From Lepisosteus oculatus (Eukaryota > Chordata > Actinopteri > Semionotiformes > Lepisosteidae), in the NCBI RefSeq assembly GCF_040954835.1, contig NC_090714.1:2344501-2408500 (forward strand): DNA of 64,000 nt. The letters run 5' to 3'. A program made the position numbers and the translations under genes. How positions within the stretch are numbered: the first letter of the stretch is position 1; each line of letters begins with the position of its first letter. A model generated the notes under the pieces. The model saw only the letters and a list, made by a program, of their open reading frames with translations, made no database searches and had not been told where the DNA came from. Below, in pieces: positions 52,432 to 62,894 of this stretch.

Positions 52432-52585
52432 TTTCTGAAGCACTAAAGCACCTGGAGGAAACTCATGTGAACACAGGGAGAAAATATAAACTCCACACAG
52501 ACAGCACCCCATGTCCAGAATTGAACCCAGGGCCTCAGTAATTGAACCCCAGTGGGGGACAGTAATGCTAACCACTGCACCATTT
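52432..52585 (-). repeat. SINE copy, antisense, nearly full
   Basis: On the minus strand it reads ATGGTGCAGTGGTTAGCATT, then GGGTTCAATTCTGG (a B-box remnant), then TGTGTGGAGTTTATATTTTC and GAGTTTCCTCCAGGTGC. That is the same order as the sense copy at 59335: A-box, B-box, then body. It is degenerate and contains a partial internal repeat of the B-box segment. Confidence 0.7.
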
Positions 52586-52784
52586 ATTTATACTATCCAT
52601 TTATTTAAAAATGTGCATACAAAGATTTCAAAATGTTGAATCCTAACAACCTCAAAAAGACATCTCATAGTTTTGCACACCTGGCGGTATTTTCATGCAT
52701 TTAGGATCAAAAGAAAACATTGATGTCCTCCTTTCCTTATAGCAAGAAAGAAATCTCCAGCTTGATTTAGCAGAGTCGAGTGCT

Positions 52785-52991
52785 TTACTGGGAGGGGTCC
52801 AGCACCAGGCTCAGGGGGACCTCTTGGTCTTCAGACCCCACTGGAAGGTTGCCGAGGTTGAGTGAGACCAGCTCTGGTGTGTGCTGGGCCCAGCTGCGCT
52901 GTCGGGGGGCTCTCCATCCAGCCCAAGCAGAGAGAAGTCCAAGCTGCTCCCGCAGAACCAGAACGTCTGGCAGTCCAGTCCACCTCCAGGC
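52785..52991 (-). other. GC-rich exon-like segment, product unknown
   Basis: This GC-rich patch stands out from AT-rich surroundings. On the minus strand it begins after an acceptor-like ACCTCACAG, is open for 69 codons (…TPELVSLNLGNLPVGSEDQE, then VPLSLVLDPSQ) and ends at TAA (52785-52787). AATAAA sequences on the minus strand near 52585-52605 could be its poly(A) signals. The other minus frames are also fairly open, so the frame is uncertain, and no upstream exons were found. It may be a last exon, a repeat piece or chance. Confidence 0.25.
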
Positions 52992-53159
52992 CTGTGAGGT
53001 CTCCCCAGGGGGGACTGGAATGGGGTGGTGTAATTCTGCTACTTCCGTTATTTGCCCCTTTTAAATTTGAAACCGTGTATTTTTTTCGGCAGAAAGAAGG
53101 AAAAATAATTTAAAAGAGTAGAAATACACATTCTATACACATTCATTGTGTGGAAATGC

Positions 53160-53160
<1 letters not shown>

Positions 53161-53228
<68 letters not shown>

Positions 53229-53275
53229 ATTTATAATAGTAATAATAATTATTATAATAAATATAATAATACATA

Positions 53276-53311
<36 letters not shown>

Positions 53312-53341
53312 GATTATGATTATTATTATTATTATTATTTT
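53161..53341. repeat. (AAT)n / (ATT)n microsatellite pair with self-complementary arms
   Basis: A run of AAT repeats (53161-53191) switches directly to ATT repeats (53192-53227), so the two halves are perfect complements and can fold back. After a broken AT-rich spacer a second ATT run covers 53279-53341, interrupted by two GATTAT units. Such a tract is prone to length change and is hard to sequence through. Confidence 0.9.
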
Positions 53342-53399
53342 ATTCGATAATATTTAAATTTGTAGACAATTAAATCATTAACTGCTCAGCAGTTGGTTC

Positions 53400-54180
53400 G
53401 TCAGCCCGGGATTTCACGTGGATAGCAGTGGGAAATGACTCGTGTGGCAATCTAACTGCAGTCAGGTGACGGGCATTCCTGAAGGACTATAAATGAGCAG
53501 ATCACGCCGTGCACTAGCAGTCTGCGTCTAGGCTCGGTAAGGTCATAGGTTCCCTTTCTCGGCTGCTGCCGTGTCAGCGACGCTGAGAAAAGCCGAAGGT
53601 TTCTTTTTCTTCCTCGGCTGCGTCTTACTGGCCAAACGGGATCGGTCGGGATAAAATAGGGTTGTTCGAGTAGCAATGCATCCGTTTGCGTTAGGAAACC
53701 ATGTGAGATCGAGGTCTCGATTGCATGAGGAATAAGGAGAAAACGGGAGACCAATTAACCACGGAAATCTCTCCCGGTGTATTGAAGCCAGAGTTAACTC
53801 CCTGAGAGATCCAGCAGCAGGGGAGTTTGTGGGCTCTGCGGTTCTTTTTAAAAACGCCTTCAGTAAAGAAAGCAATTCTGGTAGCTTTCCTCTTGACTGA
53901 TCGAGTCGGGCATGTTCTGATTTGCCGTTCCCGAGCTCAGAGGATGAAAGGAAGGATTCCTCAATTTCTTTAGGATTTCTAAGCTGTTAAGCATAGAAAA
54001 GCTACTGTCATCTTATAATGTAACGACGCTTGAATCGGTCTTCAATCTCGACCAGCGTTTGAATGCGGATGTCCAACAAGACGAGCTTGATCTACCCTCA
54101 TTATAGGGGGTATCGCTGGTCGTAGAAAGCTTGTGTTTTGGTGTAGAATTAAACGATTTGAGTCGTTTGGAGTAAAGTGC
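53400..54180. other. Moderately CpG-rich stretch of unknown role
   Basis: The sequence from about 53400 to 54180 has more CpG pairs than its neighbours (for example CGGCTGCTGCCGTGTCAGCG near 53560). Open frames of about 100 aa occur on the minus strand, but without family resemblance or splice context. It could be a promoter or the 5' part of a mobile element. Nothing firm can be said. Confidence 0.3.
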
Positions 54181-54237
54181 AATACACTTGAGAATACCAG
54201 CTTGAATGCTGTAGGTTAATTCACCTCAAACATGATC

Positions 54238-54425
54238 TTGTCAATTCAACTTTATTTATCATACTTACACGGGTGCATGGTATAGTGAAAAGTCTTTCTC
54301 ATTTGTCACTTGGGTGCAGTTTATAAATAGAACAGATTACAAGACAATAGTAACACAATAATAGTGTAATAACATAACTGTGCAAATATGCAAACAGAAA
54401 AAAGAATACAACAGGACAAAAACAG
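54238..54425 (+). repeat. Retroelement tail-like repeat fragment
   Basis: It begins TCAATTCAACTTTATTTATC, then ATACTTACACGGGTGCATGG and TATAGTGAAAAGTC. This is the usual 'CAACTTTATTTGTCAT...GTACAGTGAAA' motif found at the 3' end of a common fish retroelement family. It continues as A-rich sequence. No second copy is present in the window, so the family is from recall. No gene is seen from here to 56400. Confidence 0.45.
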
Positions 54426-56408
54426 TGCAAAAATAATATGGTGATTGATAAATATTACATTACAATTTTGGCTTACATTCAGTGGTTGTGTATGTAGTAG
54501 TGGTGGAGTACAGTCATTGTGGGTACAGGAAGAAGTGAGGAGAGATCAGAGTATGATGGGAGGGAGTGGGGGCGTCACCGGCTTGAGGGCTCAGTCTTAT
54601 CAGTCTGTTACACAGTGTGAACCATCGCAACAGGAGCTACAAAACCCATCAGGCAGAGGGAGGAGAATTTGTCACTTTTTAGTATGTATTACTTTAATCA
54701 ATGTCATTTTTTTCTTTCTATTTATGGACCCCAAACTGGAAACAATTTTGATCAATCCGGGTCAGCACTGCTATCCTCATCACTAACAAAGGTTTATTCT
54801 GTACATGGTTTCTCCTTTATTGAAACATGTACTGTACATTTTGGGCAGTTTTCTCACTAACCTAGGGTGAACACAAGAGCTCACAGATGCAGATTCCTAA
54901 CAGTACACAACCTTATCACATACCCTAATATATCCATGATACTCAATTAATGAATGTTCCCCAACTTATGCAAGGACAGCGGCAATAGACTATTTTATGT
55001 GTTTTAGTATGTTTAGCTCATCACAGGCCTGTAGTTCACTTGTTTTTTTGTTTTTTTTCCTCATTTGTCCTCTCTCGTAGATAGTCAATCACTGCCTTTA
55101 TCCTCTGTTTGGACAGTCTCTGTAACCTAAATACAGGATCAATACTTCAGCATGATTGAAGTATTTACATTTAAAATTCCTTAGTAGCACCACTTACGGG
55201 CACTGGAGAGGCAGAAATCTGGAAAACTGGGAGAAGGACAGTGATCCAGGCGAGAAGCTCTATGTCTGAACGGATCGGAGCAGCAATGAAGGTGCTGGGA
55301 TGAGAGTTCAGCAGCAGTCTGGCTGGAGGTGAGAGCTGGAGGTGTCCAGTGCCCCAGGATGAGAAATGAAAGCCCTTATATAACCCCAGAGAGCCCCAGT
55401 TTCGTCACCTCTGGCTTTTGTGCCTGGGAATGGGAATACTGACCTGGTAGGAAAAACAGGAATGGTTAAAACATGTAGGAATGCAGGCAGGTGACAATTC
55501 GCACCACAGTTCTAAAAGATCGACCATGGATCCTTTCACAGCTCTTGAGAAATGTGATTTGGGTTCCATCTCTAAATATGAAGCCTGTACGGAAAAAAAA
55601 AATACATTGGTGGCTACTGCCCACTACTTCAACAAACTTCTCAAAGTGCAGACATTTCATGTCTGTGGAAAAAATATCAAAGTTTGTAAAACCAACTTTG
55701 TGTGGTGCTTTCCCTGAAATAGTTTTACTGAAAGAAGTTAGACTTTTTTTTTGGTATAAATGAACATCTTTAATTGACTGAAATGAGTCTCTAATATGGT
55801 TTCCCCCACAAACGTGTTGTAAACGTCTCCTCATGTCCTGCTCTTTAACTTTTCAAGCAAGGTGGATAAACTTGTTTGAGAGAAGATAAAAGTTAGGCCT
55901 TAGTTTAAACAGATTCTCTACTGTCATTTCATTAATACTCACTGATGTTCATGCTATCAAACTGATTAAATCATTTCTGCAAATCTTTGGAAGGTTCATT
56001 ATTCATTTAAATGCAGGTAACTAAAAACAACTGACATAATTGACAATGTATTCTTATTGTTGAAATTATACCCTTTAGTTAAATTCATCACAATCGCAAT
56101 ACTAACACAATATTTTTTAAATGGTCTTCCAGTCAGTTTTAGCCTTTACCTGCACTTATAGAGAACCTTTAAAATCCTGTTCTCTCTCAATGCTGTGGAA
56201 CTATGTGTCCAAGTGGCTGCCTTGCTTTCTCACTGCATGAGGACTGACCCTGAAACAACCCCATGCTTGGACCAGGTGCAGCCAATTAGCCATTGTATTG
56301 ACACCTGAGAAGAATGAGTGTGTCCTCAGCACTGGGTTCAGCGATTCCTCAAGGCAGCTTCTTTAGCAGCTTTGAAATGTAGAAATGCATCCTATTTTCT
56401 TAAATTGA

Positions 56409-57198
56409 GAGAGAAGAGAGAAGGAAAAACCTCTCTAGAGAGAACTCAAGCCTTCCTTGAGAGTAGGGAAGAGATGTTTTGCTCAGGAAATTGTGTAAGG
56501 CCTCTAGTTACGACAAAAACAAACGTTTGCCTTTTTCTTTGAACTTTTCAGTCAGTCCAAAATTTGAACGTTTCTTTCAGGAAACCGTAACTAATAAAAT
56601 AATGGTCAAAACTGTCCTTGGTTTCTCAATAACTGGCACGAGGGGCTACTGTTTGTTTAGGAGATAATGTGTACACATGGGAATTTTTCTTTTGGAGACA
56701 CTCTGGTGCTTGTTTTAAAACTTTCTCAAAACGGCACTCCCAAAGTGAGTTCACATTGTAATTTTCTATCATAAGATCCAGTTTCTGGTAAAAAATGAGG
56801 ATTGCAGCAACAAGGGATTTCTGGAACCAATTGCAACAACCTTGAAACGAGAGTATAAAAGGGTTTCCTACGTCCGTTTCCAGCACCACAACGGAGACTA
56901 CTCACTCTCGAAGCCATGGTGTTGCTGTACTTTGCTGCCGTTTTCAGCATAGCGGCTCTGAGCTCTGCAGCCCCTCTGCAGTGTGAGGGGACAGTGAAGC
57001 CCTTGATAATCGAGGATCCCACTGAGGTGAGCTACTGGAGTAGATGTAGAGAGACTGAGATGTTCCATCATATTAGACCTGTTGCTTGGGATTAATGGAA
57101 CAAATGATGCTGTTAGCTCAAGCTTTGAACAATAATTGTGTGATATCAATTTTCAACTGGTAATTTAACAATTTTGAATGAAAGCAGAATACAGTACA
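56409..57198 (+). repeat. Left arm of a ~790-bp inverted duplication (intact lipocalin promoter and exon 1)
   Basis: This segment, holding the lipocalin promoter, exon 1 and the first part of intron 1, is repeated in reverse complement at 60517-61305. Matching words run in the same order throughout, e.g. GAGATGTTTTGCTCAGGAAA, CTCTAGTTACGACAAAAAC, AAATAATGGTCAAAACTGT, GTGTACACATGGGA and CAATTTTCAACTGGTAATTT. By eye roughly nine in ten aligned bases agree, with indels of about 30-75 bases. This arm is the functional one: it keeps TATA and start codon. Confidence 0.92.
56854..56860 (+). promoter_or_regulatory. TATA box of the lipocalin gene
   Basis: TATAAAA lies 56 bases before the ATG at 56916, so transcription should begin near 56885 and the 5' UTR is about 30 bases. 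TTGCAACAAC just upstream could be a C/EBP-type site, common in liver secretory genes; that is inference. In the inverted copy the box reads TCTAAAA. Confidence 0.75.
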
Positions 57199-60174
57199 TT
57201 TTGATGAGCTGTAGACCTGCATGCAAACCTCAATTTAAAATTCCCTCTCTAACGCTTTGTTAAATTTTATAACATTCTTTTCTCCAATAATAGGTTTTAT
57301 TTAGTGCTTTAAATCCAAATATGAAATGTATGACTTATTGTTTTATTTAGGCTGATGTTTCAGTCAATGTTTTGAAAAAAGGATAATGTCCCAACTACAG
57401 CAGAACATTAATTCACAAGTCAGGCCTCAAAGGAAATCCTATTAAATATTGACAAAAAATCACAGAGACTTGCTGGACAACTGTTAAAATAAAGTTTTAC
57501 ATAACATGCTTTGTAGGTCAGGGTGTAATGTAATAACTTAGAATTGACTGTCTTATACCAAGTACTATTTCTTTTTTTTTTTGCCTGCACACAGATCTTT
57601 GGAAAATGGTTTCTGCTTGCAGCAGCTACAGATTATAAGGTCTACCAGGACATGCTGAAGGACCTGCAGAGCTCCTGGATAGAGTTCTCACCTTTAACTG
57701 CCAATACAACGGTTTTGAATCAGGGTTACAAGATGTAAGTAGGTTTGCACTGTCCACTGGAAATGTTTTGTGATGACTTGCCAGAGGCACAGGCTGGGCT
57801 TTATTCATATGGCATATGGCATAGTATGTCACTCTACAACTCTAGAGTTCTGGGTTTGATTCCATTTTGGGGAGTCTGTGTAACTTATATATATATATGC
57901 CTCATGTTGGCATGGCTGTCCTGAGCGAACTCTTTTTCACCCCCCAGAGACGTGCAGGTTAGATTTGATTAGCTGTTCATAATTTCCCTCCCTATCCAGA
58001 AGGAGGGCTCAAGCAGAAGGTAGTGGGTTTTTCCAAGTACAAGCAGGACTGAGTAAAAGGCTCTAGAGGAATAAAGGTGCACAGGTGTATGCTGTTCAAT
58101 CTAAACAGTTCTTATTTTCTGATTACAGGAACACGTGCATTTGGACATCTACAGTTATGAACATGATAAACAACAGTGGGGTTCTAACCTTCGAATGTAT
58201 GTACTACCTGTTTGCAAATATTCTGGGGGGAGAGGAGGTATTAAGTCCTAGTTAACAGAATTACTTCTATCCCACTGCAGTTCTTAACAAACCGTACACT
58301 TCCTAAAAAATATATAAATATTCTAATAGCAGAGAAGAATGTCACAAAAACTAGGTCAGAGTGTGTGTGTATATATATAAATAAAAAGTGGTCTTCTAGA
58401 GTATGTTGCAGCTTCTCCCTCTCCTCCCAAATAAATGAATATAGTTTGTTGTAAATGTACTTGGAATACCACAGTAATCTTCTCACTTGACTCCAGGTTT
58501 CAAAATGCTTTTTTATGTCATTGTTAAAGAACAGGTTGTTCATGGGCGGCGGGGAATTTTAATGGAAAGTAAAATCCTTTGTTCTGATTTTGTTGAAGTC
58601 CTTGGCAACACCACTGGCACAGTCATGGAGACCTGCCCCGAGTGCCTGCTGCTGGACCTCACCAGCAGAGAGGGGGAGCACCTGGCTCACTCCTTCTATA
58701 TCTTTGGTAAGTTCTCCCATCGTTTCATCACGGATAATGTGTTACTGTACAAAACCCTGACTAGAATAAGACGGCAGTGAAATTGTGGGAGGCCTCCTCA
58801 TGTGCCCAAGTAGGCGTCAACTACCAAGAGGCAAAACCACTGTCTCACGGAAGTGCCTTTAGTGCAGGAGAAGACTAGATGGGTCAAATGGCCTCCTCTC
58901 GTCATCTGTCTGATATTTAGTTTTGCCCAGTGATCTCAGCCTGGCTTCTTTCCAGGAACTATAGGATATCGGCTCAAAGGTTGTAACTCTTTGGGTAAAG
59001 AAAAAGCAGATGTTCTCGGGTTTTAACTCCACTTCAATTTTACTTAAAACCAAAGCTGGGCATAAATGTACGCGAGCCATTATAATGCTCTTGTTATGCT
59101 CCTACAAATTACAGAGTTGCGAAATTATCTTCTGGTTACCTCTGCATAAGCTTGCTTTGTGTTAATAATATGGTTAGATATTTATAATGTGTATTTGTTT
59201 TTAGCTAGATCCCGAGAGCTTCGTTTAGAATACAGGGAAGAGTACCTGAAGCAGTTGTATTGCCTGGGACTACCTCCTCCAACTTACGTTGACCTAGACA
59301 AAGGTGAGTTTTCACTACTGGCACTACTATACACAGGGTGGCTCAGTGGTGAGTAGTGTTGCCATGCAGCACTGGGGCCCCAGGTTCGATTCCAGACCTG
59401 GGGTGTTACCTGCTTGGAGTTTGTGTGTTCTCCCCGGTTTCCTCTCGGTGCTCTGGTCTCTACCAGTTTCCTGGTAGGCTAATTGGCCTCTGGGGGAAAA
59501 ATTGGCCCTACTGTATGTACAGTATGAATGCATGCATTTCTGTGTCTAACTTGCAAGGGACTGGTGTTCTGTCCATAGTGTATCCTGTTTGTTGAGATAG
59601 GCTCCAGTTCCCCTGCAACCTAGAATTGGGGAAAAAGGTCAGCAAATGAAGGTATTGACTGTTATACACTACTCGGTACTATAGTTGAGAAGTGCATACT
59701 GTATAATGGACAGAATTTGAGTTAGAGCCCTGTGTACTGTCCTTACAGGGACAACATTCCCTTGAGAATTATTTTTAATCTCTTGCAAGAGCAGGGACTG
59801 AGTCAGACCTTGGTAATGCTCTCAAACAAGGTGCTCGTGATTTGTAACCCCTACTGGACCAGAAGGCACTGAAACCCTCAGGTACCTCAATCTAAGGGGT
59901 ACTAATATGGTGTACTATTCCACATCTATCATCATACAATATGTTCATTCTTACTCAGTATACAACTACAGACAGTATTTTAGTAGTATAGTGCTTCTTT
60001 CACAGCCACCTGTCTTTAGTAAGCTGTTACTCACACAGATGAATGTTGTAATTTTGTTAAATTCACTTTAACTGAAATGACCACTTTTTGTTCTCTTCCC
60101 CAGAGCTATGTCCTTACAACGAGAAAAACGCTTCATCCACGGATGTCTCAAAAACTGGACAAAGACTAACTTAA
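56916..60174 (+). CDS. Secreted lipocalin (orosomucoid / apoM / saxitoxin-binding-protein-like)
   Basis: Lipocalins are secreted beta-barrel carriers of small hydrophobic ligands. Six exons: 56916-57026, 57595-57734, 58129-58196, 58599-58706, 59205-59303 and 60104-60174; phases 0, 2, 1, 1, 1 agree and give 198 aa, a normal lipocalin length and exon pattern. Residues 1-19 form a signal peptide (MVLLYFAAVFSIAAL, then SSA), so the mature chain starts near APLQC. The lipocalin G-x-W motif is FGKWFLLAAA (about 39-48). Cysteines occur in LQC, NTCIW, METCPEC, LYCLGL and ELCPYN, and the ending resembles orosomucoid-like fish proteins (YVDLDKELCPYN). N-glycosylation sites are NTT (twice), NNS and NAS. 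Exon 4 could instead start at 58497, adding 34 unusual residues; the 108-base form fits the family better. AATAAA lies at 60202. The ligand cannot be told from sequence. A SINE sits just after exon 5. Confidence 0.85.
57795..57990 (+). repeat. Degenerate SINE copy in lipocalin intron 2
   Basis: A B-box-like GTTCTGGGTTTGATTCCATT near 57848, then GGGAGTCTGTGT, an AT-repeat, and AGACGTGCAGGTTAG near 57948 follow the order of the SINE at 59335. The A-box is not recognisable. A (TA)n run interrupts it at about 57885. Confidence 0.5.
59335..59640 (+). mobile_element. tRNA-derived SINE with A and B boxes
   Basis: TGGCTCAGTGG at 59339-59349 fits the RNA polymerase III A-box, and GGTTCGATTCC at 59383-59393 is a perfect B-box, 34 bases downstream. 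This is a tRNA-like head. The body follows (CTTGGAGTTTGTGTGTTCTCC, TTTCCTCTCGGTGCTC, GGCTAATTGG, GGACTGGTGTTCTGTCC), then a simple end near GGTCAGCAAATGA. It lies about 30 bases after the donor of lipocalin exon 5. It is the best preserved of the five copies noted here. Confidence 0.85.
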
Positions 60175-60201
60175 ACTCTGTAAAACCTTCCTAGCTACAC
60201 A

Positions 60202-60207
60202 AATAAA
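60202..60207 (+). terminator. Lipocalin poly(A) signal
   Basis: AATAAA lies 28 bases past the stop codon at 60172-60174, giving a very short 3' UTR, as is usual for small plasma-protein genes. A GT-rich stretch follows (GTTTTGTAAGTGACGGGTG). Confidence 0.7.
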
Positions 60208-60516
60208 CAATACAAACAGGTCTCATCTGCTAATGTTTTGTAAGTGACGGGTGATCCTTTTCGTGCCATTTAACATTTACACATACGCAAACCTGTTCTC
60301 TTAACTGCACTGTGTGAGGTCATTTCCTCTTTAAATGCTGTTGAAGCAGTGTTACCACGAGAGCTTTACCAAGACATGCCTGCTTTGTGCTACACAAAAG
60401 GAAACACTTCCCTAAACCTATTTGGAATTGAAACTTTAAGTAAAACCTGTAATTGGAGAAGAAAAGTATAAAATTGAACAAAGCATCAGAGAGGGTGTTT
60501 TAAATTGAGTCTAAGC

Positions 60517-61305
60517 CTACAGTATACTGCTCAATTAAAATGCCTAAAAAAATTACCAGTTGAAAATTGAATACTGCACATATTTACTGTTCAAAGCTCA
60601 AGCTCACAACATTGTTCCATTTAACTTCAGTATCTCTACATCTGCTTCAGCAGCTCACCTCAGTGGGGTCCTTGATTATCAAGGGCTTCACTGTCCCCTC
60701 ACACTGCAGAGGGGCTGCAGAGCTCAGAGCCGCTATGCTGAGTGAGTAGTCTCCGTTGTGGTGCTGGAAACGGACGTAGGAAACCCTTTTAGACTCTCGT
60801 TTCAAGGTGTTGCAAGTGGTTCCAGAAATCCCTTGTTGCCGCAATCCTCATTTTTACCAGAATCTTGTGATAGAAAATTCCATTGTGAACTCGGTTGCCT
60901 TTTTTTACAGATTATTTCTGTCAGTGACAGTGTTTCCCAGTAAAGAACCAAATGCTGGTTCTATTTTGAGTTTGGGAGTGCTATTTAGAGATAAAGTTTT
61001 AAAACAAGCACCCGACTGTCTCCAAAAGAAAAAATCCCATGTGTACACATTAAGTCCTAAACAAACAGTAGCACCTCATGCCAGTTATTGTGAAACCAAG
61101 AACAGTTTTGACCATTATTTTATCAGTAACGGTTTCCTAAAAGAAATGTTCAACTTTCGGACTGATTGAAAAGTTTAAAGAAAAAGGCAAACGTTTGTTT
61201 TTGTCGTAACTAGAGGTCTTACACCATTTCCTGAGCAAAACATCTCTTCTCTACTCTCAAGGCAGGCTTGAGTTCTCTCCAGAGAAGTTTTTCTTCTCTT
61301 CTCTG
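60517..61305 (-). repeat. Right arm of the inverted duplication (dead promoter copy)
   Basis: This is the reverse-complement copy of 56409-57198, lying about 340 bases beyond the lipocalin stop codon. Differences are TATAAAA changed to TCTAAAA (near 60790), a deletion of about 38 bases that removes the start codon, about 75 extra bases around 60890-60970, and about 30 bases missing from the intron part. Exons 2-6 have no copy here. The arm ends inside intron 1 sequence on one side and upstream of the promoter on the other. Confidence 0.92.
60659..60780 (-). pseudogene. Truncated copy of lipocalin exon 1
   Basis: On the minus strand the mature N-terminus is still readable (AALSSAAPLQCEG...LIIKDPTE) with one change, E to K, and the donor GTGAGC is kept at 60658. 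The start codon and most of the signal peptide are gone: about 38 bases between CTCACTC and AGCATAGC of the intact exon are missing, which also shifts frame. With no further exons it cannot make a lipocalin. Confidence 0.9.
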
Positions 61306-62880
61306 TTGTCCGTTTTAGTGTCAGTCCAGGCAAACTCCAACTGGCCCAGTCAATCAATATAAATGTGAGATTGCAGGAAAGTGAAATCAATGCAGCAGCG
61401 AGGCGAGAAGTAAAGGCTGTAGAAATACAAGGGCCTCTGGGTGAGGCGACTGAGATATAAGGTGTGGAGCTCAGAAAGAGTGACTCCTCACTTCTGAAGG
61501 ACAGAACTGGCTTCACGATATTGTCTGTGATACAGCTCGTGAAAGCCAGTCTAAAAAAGGATATGAGGTATCTGACTACTGATCTGAATCTGGTATTAAA
61601 AGTTTGAGGAATAAAACGTACACAATAATGTAGCAAAGCTGCGTCTGTCTTGTGATACTTGGATACTTCTATCTGGTTTCCAATTGTAGTCGTTTTCAAA
61701 TGGAAACACATTCTGCATCTGATTCCATGAACGGAGTAGGCTCTCGTGTATTGGGCTTGCAGTAGAGGATTATTGGTGACAGGCACCAGAAGGATTGTGG
61801 ATACTCTCGAACCTGGGACAACTGGGCAATCTGTGTGTCAACAGACCTCTCCCCTTAAAGAAACAGCTGTGACTGTGCAGATCATGCTTGTTTGGATCAG
61901 AAAATAAATTAGATGCAGAGAAAGCACAAAGGCCCATATGAGAGGCCTCGTGTCCAGAGCAGAACCAGACCAGTGCTCTACAACTGCAGCTACACAAGCT
62001 TTCTCCAGGCCAGATACAGACACGGTCTCCCGTACAACTCTATTTAAGTCTGTTTCACTCGCACACAGAACACAAGAGTCCCAGCTCTCTAGTAAGTGGG
62101 AACTGAAAGGGATGGCAGTATAAAATGCTACTTTATATTTTTGAAGGCTTTTCACATCAGTTTGAGCCTCATAATGTAACTAACCAGCCGACCAGAGGTT
62201 TAGTCCTGTGAAGGTCCTGTCCACTTCACCACAGCAGTACGTTGTAATCTGGTCTTCATGGTATTTTCTTTCATTTTGGAATGTCGTGGGAACTGCGGTA
62301 GGGTCACACCTGCTGAAGCTCTTGTTTAACTACAGTGTCACTGTTTATATTGCTAAGTGATTAGTTCAGATATGCATCAGAGGTCATCAGGAATAGAAAT
62401 CAGCAGGTGTCAGGGTTCCAAGACTTAGAACTGAGAGCAGTCTGGATGATTGTGCCCTGAGCTCTGTACATGAGCAAACTGTAATTAACCAGCTACCCAA
62501 CTACAGTAATCATAGCCCAGCTGGTCTTCTACACAAGAGGAACAATGGCCTCATGACCTTATCCGTCAGGTCATTGTTTCTAAACTACTTTTCAAAAATG
62601 GTCAATTTTACGATAGTGACCACAGCCCTTCACTCAGGCTGTACATTCTGCTGTATCTCAAATCTGCATCATGTGCTGTTACTGGAATGTCCTGATTACC
62701 TCAGACTGGTCACACCTGCCAAAGCTCTTTACAAATGACACTTTTAAACAGGTTCCACTGTCCTGCACTAATACAGTACAATGTGTGTGAGTTCATGTCC
62801 ATCTTGTATTCTTACTGCTGCCAAGGCAATGTATTCTAATTTAGAGGTACAGCATATATTATAAGTAGATTCAAAACTCC
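61306..62880. other. Region right of the inverted repeat without a supported gene
   Basis: A 203-codon open frame on the minus strand (61786-61175) is the longest in the window, but its last ~40 codons lie in duplicated promoter DNA and the rest shows no known domain. On the plus strand a piece at 61321-61440 is exon-like (see the rejected list). The rest is AT-rich, with no repeat recognised. Confidence 0.4.
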
Positions 62881-62894
62881 CCCAAAAACTCTCT

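Noticed and set aside
55466-55834. 122-codon minus-strand frame overlapping a 90-codon plus-strand frame
   Set aside because: Both frames are open over the same DNA and neither resembles a known protein or has exon borders. It may be an old repeat.
61321-61440. Exon-like segment on the plus strand, GTTTTAG acceptor to CTGG|GTGAGG donor, reading INVRLQESEINAAARREVKA
   Set aside because: The borders and frame look good, but no neighbouring exons could be found and I do not recognise the peptide. It is kept here as unproven rather than called.
61175-61786. 203-codon open frame on the minus strand, the longest in the window
   Set aside because: The last 40 codons correspond to promoter DNA shared with 56.4-56.5 kb, where the same frame is also open. 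No domain, splice context or start context supports it.
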